Below, piece after piece: positions 14,575-19,346 of a DNA stretch of 19,346 bases. Under the pieces are notes generated by a model that ran no database searches, had not been told where the DNA came from, and saw only the letters and a list, made by a program, of their open reading frames with translations. The stretch is from Clostridia bacterium (lineage in GTDB: Bacteria > Bacillota_E > SLMV01 > PUMD01). The stretch's first letter is position 1. Each line of letters starts with the position of its first letter. The position numbers and the translations under genes are program-made. The stretch lies in the NCBI GenBank assembly GCA_003563755.1, contig PWUB01000078.1:1-19346 (forward strand). The letters are read 5' to 3'.

Positions 14575-15624
14575 TCAGCGGGAATGGGCCCGCCGGGACC
14601 CGGTCAGCATCCAGGCCAGCACGATCAGGGTGAAAAGGAAGATGAGGTGTGGGAGGTGCCCTAGCGCCCACAGCACCGCCGCCGTGCAGTGAGCACCGAA
14701 CAGAAACCACGAGTCGGCGACGGCTGAGAAGACCCTTCTAGTCATCGGCATGCGCCGGGTGTCCAGGGTACGGACGACGATGGGCTCCGCCTCCAGGGGC
14801 TCATGCGCCTGAACCTCGTAAGGATAGAGAGTGACCCTCAGCACCACGTCGGAGGCCTCCTGCTCCCGCTCAGCGCTTTCAGGCACCACTGCCATACCGA
14901 CCTCGGGCTCATCGTCGACTCCGCCCTCCACCCGGTAGAGGACCGTCTCCCCGAGGTGGGTGAGTCGCTGGCGCAAACCTCCCATCTCCTCGGGAGATAC
15001 CCGAAGTACGAGGCTGGACTGAAGCAGTTTACCGCCAGGACTCCAGGAGTACTCCTGCTCTCTCACCGTGGCCCCGGCCGATTCTGACACGTCAACCAGG
15101 CGGGCAGTGAGGGCTGAGACATCCGTGACCATCAGGTGAAGTACCTCTGTCCTGGGCACCACGTCCGACATGAGTACGTCTGGAGGAAGCTCGACATGGG
15201 CGGAAGGACGGGGATCAGCAGCGTCTTCCTCAGGGGCGAAATCAGCGGTCTCGGCCTGCATCATCATCCAGGACGATCCCAGAACGCTGTGAGTGAACAT
15301 GGCGGCGGCGGGAAGTATGATGACGAGGATCATGGCTGCCACCAGGTACCCCCGCGGAGGCGACCTCGCGGGTCTTGTCGCCTTCCTGTCAGCCTTGTGC
15401 TCCAAAAGAGCGGCTCGGAGCTCTCCTCGAAAGCCCTCGGGCAGCTGCCGGCGAGGAAGGTTCCCCAACAGTTCACTGGTGCGCCCGAGCTGGCTCAACA
15501 CCCTCCTGCAGCGCGGACAGGCATCCAGGTGCTGTTGTGTCTGGCGAAGCTCTTCTCCGTCCAGCTCGTCATCGAGATAAGCGGACAGCATCTCGGCTGT
15601 GAAACCGCAGTCAGAGCGCCTCAT
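14575..15624 (-). CDS. Zinc-finger anti-sigma factor with DUF4349-like extracytoplasmic domain
   Basis: The 349-residue protein starts with an anti-sigma zinc-binding domain: SAYLDDELDGEE then HLDACPRC, which is the HxxxCxxC motif (His32, Cys36, Cys39). A membrane helix follows at about 93-111. Residues about 115-300 form an outside domain; its stretch around 160-270, with LVDVSESAGATVREQE and SLVLRVSPEEMGGL, resembles DUF4349. The C-terminus has further hydrophobic segments (about 307-341) ending in a basic tail. It should bind the ECF sigma factor encoded just upstream, whose stop overlaps its ATG (ATGA). The C-terminal membrane segments are extra compared with simple one-helix anti-sigma factors. 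The DUF4349 call is by eye and moderate. Confidence 0.85.
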   Translation of the reverse strand: MRRSDCGFTAEMLSAYLDDELDGEELRQTQQHLDACPRCRRVLSQLGRTSELLGNLPRRQLPEGFRGELRAALLEHKADRKATRPARSPPRGYLVAAMILVIILPAAAMFTHSVLGSSWMMMQAETADFAPEEDAADPRPSAHVELPPDVLMSDVVPRTEVLHLMVTDVSALTARLVDVSESAGATVREQEYSWSPGGKLLQSSLVLRVSPEEMGGLRQRLTHLGETVLYRVEGGVDDEPEVGMAVVPESAEREQEASDVVLRVTLYPYEVQAHEPLEAEPIVVRTLDTRRMPMTRRVFSAVADSWFLFGAHCTAAVLWALGHLPHLIFLFTLIVLAWMLTGSRRAHSR

Positions 15625-16232
15625 GAACCTTCCCCCCCTTCGGAATGCTGGACGGAGCGCTCTCGAAAAAGTTCCGTATCGACCAGGTGGGAATGAAGGG
15701 CCGCCCGTGCCCGGTAAAGCCGGGACTTGACCGTTCCCAGGCGCACATCAAGTATCTCTGCTATCTCCTCGTAGCTGAATCCCTCCAGGTCCCTGAGCAC
15801 CACCACGGATCGGTGGTGTTCGCTCAGCTGCCCCAGGGCGTCGTGAATGACCGACTCGGCCTCCCGGGATAACAGCACCTCTTCGGGAGCCGGAAGATCT
15901 CCCTCTATCTGCCGGTCGATCTCCCCGTCCTCGGTGTGCAGTGGATCATCGAGGGAGAAGGTGCGGGCCCTGCCGCGGGCACGAAGGACGTCCAGGCAGG
16001 CATTCTTGGCTATACGGTAAAGCCATGTCGAAAAGGATGAGTCTCCTCGGAATCTTTCGAGGGCCGCGTAGGCCTTCAGGAAGGTCTCCTGGGCAGCATC
16101 CCGGGCATCCTCCGTATTGCCCAGCATACGGTACGCGAGGTTGTATATGCGGTTTTCGTACTCCTGTACAAGAGACTCGAAGGCTGCAATTTCACCCTCC
16201 TGAGCTAACGTCACCAACTGCTGCTCATCCAC
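15621..16232 (-). CDS. ECF-type RNA polymerase sigma factor (SigW/RpoE-like)
   Basis: This is a 203-residue sigma-70 family protein of the extracytoplasmic-function group. Region 2 spans about 15-90, with YRMLGNTEDARDAAQETFLK and FSTWLYRIAKNACLD. Region 4 spans about 128-180, with LSEHHRSVVVLRDLEGFSYE and VRLGTVKSRLYRAR for -35 recognition. I chose the GTG at 16232, preceded by a run of seven G residues 7 bases away. The frame is open to an upstream ATG at 16343 that would add 37 residues absent from the family. It overlaps the anti-sigma gene, and release from that membrane protein would control it. Its targets are not visible here. Confidence 0.93.
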   Translation of the reverse strand: MDEQQLVTLAQEGEIAAFESLVQEYENRIYNLAYRMLGNTEDARDAAQETFLKAYAALERFRGDSSFSTWLYRIAKNACLDVLRARGRARTFSLDDPLHTEDGEIDRQIEGDLPAPEEVLLSREAESVIHDALGQLSEHHRSVVVLRDLEGFSYEEIAEILDVRLGTVKSRLYRARAALHSHLVDTELFRERSVQHSEGGEGS

Positions 16233-16284
16233 CCGGACGCCCCCCCTGTGTACCAAGAATATGGTCAGGAAAATCCTCTGAACC

Positions 16285-16293
16285 AGTATAGCA
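16285..16293 (-). promoter_or_regulatory. Extended -10 element upstream of the ECF sigma gene
   Basis: On the minus strand TGCTATACT gives an extended -10 (TG-N-TATACT), about 53 bases before the sigma start codon. The -35 region is poor (GGAAAG at 17 bases). This suggests housekeeping transcription rather than a classical ECF autoregulatory promoter, which I could not find. Confidence 0.45.
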
Positions 16294-16323
16294 GATAAGG
16301 AGAGGCGCTTTCCATGAGAGCAT

Positions 16324-16362
16324 GCGGATCCCGAAACCGGCAATGAACGGCACGGGATCCGC
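16324..16362 (-). repeat. 10-bp inverted repeat downstream of the L,D-transpeptidase gene
   Basis: GCGGATCCCG (16324-16333) and CGGGATCCGC (16353-16362) are perfect inverted copies separated by 19 bases. They lie just after the L,D-transpeptidase stop and upstream of the sigma promoter. No T-run follows on either strand, so it may be a Rho-assisted end or an operator. Confidence 0.55.
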
Positions 16363-16375
16363 GTTCTGTCAGCTG

Positions 16376-17800
16376 CTAGAATGCCAGGACCACTCTTCGT
16401 TGTCCGAACTCAACCCTCATTCTCAGGTGGCCTGCCACTTCCTCGGCGCACACCCAGGGGGAGGAGGTGTCCTCGTCCCAGAAAACCCGCTCCAGGGTCC
16501 TACCCAGGAAGGTGACCAGGCGGGCCCCTGCGTCCACCCGCAGTCGCCGGCGGAACAGCTCCTGGAGGCCGCAGGCGGGAACCATCGAGGGACCAAGGTC
16601 TGCGCGGTCGGCGTACCGGGCCAGCAGGAACGAGTCGTAGTAGAGCTCTCGCCAGCTGATATGCAGCGCGTTGTCACCAGTGGTCACCGTGACATCGAGG
16701 CGGGAGGCGAGCACGTTGCTGTCGATATACAGTTCTCCGTCCGCCGCGAATGCGTTGAGGGGTGAGGAGTCTCTCTGTCCCGGCAGCCCCACCACCCTCA
16801 CGGTGTAGTTATCACCGTCGATGAGGTCATCCAGGACCTCCTCCCAGCCCTCAGAGGATACCCGGTGAACGGCGCCGGGCTGATCGCCAGTGAGTCCCGC
16901 TCCGTACTCCTCCCCGGCGTGCTCCCCGAGGACCCGCAGCAGGGCGGTCAGCGGTAGATAGTCAGTGCCGTCCCTCCGGACGGACCGGGTCCCCAGGAGC
17001 CCACCCGCCACGAACACCGGGGGCCTTGACGGATCGATCTCGCCCGGGGGCAGAAGGCTGACCGGCACCTCGACGGGCACGGTATTGGATTCGAGGGCCT
17101 CATCGAGTGACACCTGGTCCCAGGGTGCCAGCCGGGCGCCGGTGACCTGCAGGACCTCTCGCACACGTTCGGCATGGTCCGTTTCAGGTGCGACCCGGTA
17201 GGCATCCGGATAGATACCCAGGTGCCACTGCACCCCGCCGTCTGCGCCCATGACCGGGACCAGGGATACCGGTTCGTACACGATCCTCACCGGTGTGCCC
17301 ACCTGTACCCAGGGGGCCAGGCGCGATACGTCACTGTTATGCATGCGTATGCAACCATCGGATATGAACTGGCCTATCGAGTCTTCATTGTTGTTGCCGT
17401 GAATGCCGTATCCGGCCAGATCCAGCCCGAACCACCAGGGACCGAGGGGGTTTTCGGGACCCGCCGGCACGGGTTCTCGGCCGGTCGGGTACCACCACGG
17501 ATGGTACACCACGACTGAGACCTTGAAGTCGCCCGTGGGTGTAGGCTTGACCGGTCGTCCCACGGCAACGGGGTAGCTGCCGGTCACCCTGCCCCGCTGC
17601 ACGGTGACCAGGGTCCGGGCCGGGACATTGATGAATATTCCGTGCTCGGGATAACCCTGGGGCAAAAGCCGCTCATCCTCGACTGCCGTTGTCTCCTCGC
17701 CGCCCCAGGCTTCGATCACCGTGGGGCAGACCCAGAGAAATCCGACGTGCAAAATGACCAGCACCATTAAGACAATCCTATGAAAGCTGTTCAGTGGCAC
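16376..17800 (-). CDS. Exported L,D-transpeptidase (YkuD) with C-terminal repeat-like domain
   Basis: The 474-residue protein has an N-terminal signal or anchor helix (about 8-31), then a YkuD domain. This enzyme makes 3-3 peptidoglycan crosslinks or attaches proteins outside the membrane. The active-site signature runs from GIHGNNNEDS (His134) to ISDGCIRMHN (Cys150 the nucleophile). Residues about 245-474 contain VFVAGGLLGTRSVRRDG, LPLTALLRVLG and a second similar beta unit near the end (RRLRVDAGARLVTFLG, VCAEEVAGHLR). These resemble the copper-amine-oxidase N-like repeats used as wall or surface modules. The start is GTG with GGGAGG 3 bases upstream; an ATG at 17767 is possible. It is a single gene between the sigma operon and the decayed region. 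Confidence 0.9.
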   Translation of the reverse strand: MPLNSFHRIVLMVLVILHVGFLWVCPTVIEAWGGEETTAVEDERLLPQGYPEHGIFINVPARTLVTVQRGRVTGSYPVAVGRPVKPTPTGDFKVSVVVYHPWWYPTGREPVPAGPENPLGPWWFGLDLAGYGIHGNNNEDSIGQFISDGCIRMHNSDVSRLAPWVQVGTPVRIVYEPVSLVPVMGADGGVQWHLGIYPDAYRVAPETDHAERVREVLQVTGARLAPWDQVSLDEALESNTVPVEVPVSLLPPGEIDPSRPPVFVAGGLLGTRSVRRDGTDYLPLTALLRVLGEHAGEEYGAGLTGDQPGAVHRVSSEGWEEVLDDLIDGDNYTVRVVGLPGQRDSSPLNAFAADGELYIDSNVLASRLDVTVTTGDNALHISWRELYYDSFLLARYADRADLGPSMVPACGLQELFRRRLRVDAGARLVTFLGRTLERVFWDEDTSSPWVCAEEVAGHLRMRVEFGQRRVVLAF

Positions 17801-17821
17801 CGACCTCCCAGATGATGAAGG

Positions 17822-17839
17822 ATAACAATCGCCTGTTAT
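17822..17839. repeat. Operator-like dyad upstream of the L,D-transpeptidase gene
   Basis: ATAACA and TGTTAT form a perfect inverted repeat with a 6-base spacer in an unusually AT-rich patch 22 bases before the L,D-transpeptidase start. The size and symmetry suit a dimeric repressor site, but no regulator gene is adjacent and chance cannot be excluded. Confidence 0.35.
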
Positions 17840-17917
17840 TCAATATGCTCAGCGACGCTCACGATGATCCCGACGGCGAAAAGGAAAATCGCCGGCACTG
17901 GAAGGGATGATGCTTCG

Positions 17918-18539
17918 ATGCCCGAAACGAGCGATGAGCTGTCACTGCCTTCGCTGACTCACGAGCACCTTGACCGAGCCCTCCGCGAGGAGGTGAATGA
18001 ACTGTTGGGCAGGAGACTACGGTCCCGAAAGCGACATAGAGCTTTACGTAATGGATGACGACACAGCCTCCCGCTAGGTCGAGCTGTTCACCTGGCACGG
18101 AGTGATCATCCACAGGCACATCGTCTCTGCGGTGGATCTACAGCGGCGAAGGACCATCGACTCCGTCATCGAACCGCCCTTCGCAAGATGCCGGATAGTC
18201 GTCGACCGGGATGGCTCGCTGCAGCGACTGAAAGCAACTGATCGGCAGCTGGCGCTGGCCGGCCGCCACCCACTCACTCGAAAAGAAGAACACGTCATGC
18301 GGGTGGAGCTGAGTATGACAGCGGAGGAACTGGAGAACACGATCCAGGATGAAGGGGTCACCAGGGGCACCATCGAATTGATCGCCAACAGGGCGGTGCA
18401 CGAGGCCATCAGGGTTTCCTACGCCCACCGAAGACGCTGGCTGGTAACAACGTCCAGGTTGCTGGATGATCTCGAGGACGCTGATGCACATCTCGGCAGC
18501 CTTGTCGAATCGGCGCTCTCAGCCACACGGCCCCGGTAA
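17918..18539 (+). pseudogene. Decayed nucleotidyltransferase (MNT/kanamycin NTase-like)
   Basis: Pieces of one protein lie in two frames. The N-terminal piece starts at ATG 17918 (LSLPSLTHEHLDRALREEVN). The frame then shifts near 18000-18015 to GDYGPESDIELYVMDDDTAS, which holds the SDIEL core where NTases normally read GS...SDIDL. A TAG at 18075 interrupts this frame (a CAG would restore it). It then continues VELFTWHGVIIHRHIVSAV, IVVDRDGSLQRLKA and a helical C-terminus with RRWLVTTSRLLDDLED, ending at TAA 18537-18539. Such enzymes transfer nucleotides to small molecules, proteins or tRNA. The GTG at 18102 could in theory start a 145-residue remnant without the active site. Family assignment is by eye. 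Confidence 0.55.
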
Positions 18540-18664
18540 TCAACATCATCGAATACGTCTTATCTCCGTGGGGAGGCCGCTGGTTCGCACCGGAGCGCTG
18601 GTGAGCCGGTGTCGAGGCATTTGTGCTGTGGTTGAGACCCCGTTGTGCGGGGCCAAATGGGGCT

Positions 18665-19134
18665 GTGCAGAATGTCTTCACCCCGGATATTGATGCCGGA
18701 TGAGTCGTTGATGCAGGATCTGGAGGCGGAGCGCGGTCTTCGGGGTCGGAGACTACCCGTTCCGTGCCATCCTGGAACAGTTTCACCGCGCAGGTGGTCT
18801 TCGGCCACGAATCCATTGCCGGTTTGCGTCGGGAGTTGAGCAGGAACGCGCAGTTGCGGTGGATGTGTGGTTTTGAGGGTTACCGGGTCCCCAGTGCAGC
18901 AGTGTACACCCGGTTCATGAACAAGTTGATGGATCGCGCAGAACAGGTTGTTGAGGTGATTCGCAGGTGGCGGAGTTGTCAGAGGAGCTTGAGCCAGGCG
19001 AGGGCAAGAGCCTGGGAGAGGCCCTTGGCATTGACGCCAAGTTCATCCAGGCTCATGCTCGTCCCGGGAAGAAAGCACTAGATCCCAATGGTCGCAGGGA
19101 CCTGGATGCGGATTATGGGGTCAAGACTCGCTAA
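18665..19134 (+). pseudogene. Frameshifted and truncated IS transposase (DUF772/DDE type)
   Basis: Reading across frames gives a transposase N-terminal half. It opens with NVFTPD from GTG 18665 and LMPDESLMQDLEAERG in a second frame, then GDYPFRAI. From about 18764 it reads WNSFTAQVVFGHESIAGLRR, ELSRNAQLRWMCGF and VPSAAVYTRFMNKLMDRAEQ. After another shift near 18965 it reads AELSEELEPGEGKSLGEALG, IDAKFIQAHARPGKK and RRDLDADYGVKTR, then TAA at 19132. The IDAK aspartate is the expected first residue of the DDE site, and the rest of the catalytic domain is missing. It is an old, inactive insertion. I could not define terminal inverted repeats. Confidence 0.8.
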
Positions 19135-19175
19135 AGGCCATCTCTCCCGCGCAAATGCCTTACTGGCAGGCTACA

Positions 19176-19205
19176 TTGCCCCTGCAGAGAATGCTGTGGT
19201 ACGAT
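19176..19205 (+). promoter_or_regulatory. Possible promoter for the right-end gene
   Basis: TTGCCC (19176-19181) and TACGAT (19200-19205) are separated by 18 bases, with TG one base before the -10. It lies about 25 bases upstream of the ATG at 19229. Each hexamer matches consensus at four of six positions. Confidence 0.4.
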
Positions 19206-19228
19206 TTACACAAACCGGTAGGTGAGTG

Positions 19229-19346
19229 ATGAGAACCATGCGTGTATGGAACACCTGTGATCTGCAAGAGAGGATTCGCGAACGCATGCCCGGGGTCAAG
19301 CGGGCTCTTCTGCGTGCCCGCCGGGGGAGAGTGGTCAGACGTCGGC
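19229..19346 (+). CDS. Start of an unidentified gene, cut by the window edge
   Basis: An open frame begins at ATG 19229 and remains open to the end of the window (39 codons seen). AGGTGAG lies directly upstream and a possible promoter precedes it. The visible part is strongly basic (RERMPGVKRALLRARRGRVV), with no recognisable motif. It follows the transposase fossil, so it may be host DNA resuming after the insertion. The protein cannot be identified from this fragment, and a chance frame is possible. Confidence 0.35.
   Translation, partial: MRTMRVWNTCDLQERIRERMPGVKRALLRARRGRVVRRR

Noticed and set aside
17864..18058. N-terminal piece of an IS256-type transposase, suggested by REEVNELLG and a later RNG.
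   Set aside because: The RNG end is explained better as an out-of-frame reading of the SDIEL region of a nucleotidyltransferase, which continues coherently to 18539.

Overview
The window is a high-GC bacterial chromosome segment that is almost entirely coded on the minus strand. Its gene sets suggest an anaerobic Bacillota-like bacterium. One is asp23, an AmaP-like gene, nusB, folD, xseA, xseB and ispA; the other is polA, mutM/fpg, coaE and a lytic transglycosylase. Both orders are familiar from Clostridia and their relatives. An NfnAB-type bifurcating transhydrogenase supports an anaerobic lifestyle. Taxonomy is inferred from gene content only; a deep-branching actinobacterial lineage with Asp23 is not excluded.

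Layout, read right to left in the direction of minus-strand transcription. At the far right (about 17.9-19.35 kb, plus strand) is a decayed patch: a nucleotidyltransferase pseudogene with a nonsense codon and a frameshift, a several-times frameshifted and truncated transposase, and the first 39 codons of an unknown gene leaving the window. Next on the minus strand come an exported L,D-transpeptidase (17.8-16.4 kb) and an ECF sigma factor with an overlapping zinc-finger anti-sigma factor that has a large extracytoplasmic domain (16.2-14.6 kb). These are followed by a tightly packed run of polA, fpg, a 66-codon unknown gene, coaE, a membrane-anchored lytic transglycosylase and a small membrane protein (14.5-9.3 kb).

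A tRNA-Leu(CAG) with its own promoter and terminator separates this run from the next operon. That operon starts from a clear TTGTTG-17-TATAAT promoter and holds asp23, an amaP-like gene, nusB, nfnA, nfnB, folD, xseA, xseB and ispA (9.0-1.94 kb), mostly with overlapping or near-overlapping ends. After a 460-base gap lies a single leucine-dehydrogenase-like gene (1479-400). The last 400 bases show no convincing gene.

How the genes fit together: NfnAB exchanges electrons among NADH, ferredoxin and NADPH, and FolD next to it uses NADP(H) in one-carbon metabolism. XseAB, PolA and Fpg serve DNA repair, NusB serves transcription, and IspA makes prenyl diphosphates. The sigma/anti-sigma pair, L,D-transpeptidase, lytic transglycosylase and Asp23/AmaP pair all point to the cell envelope.
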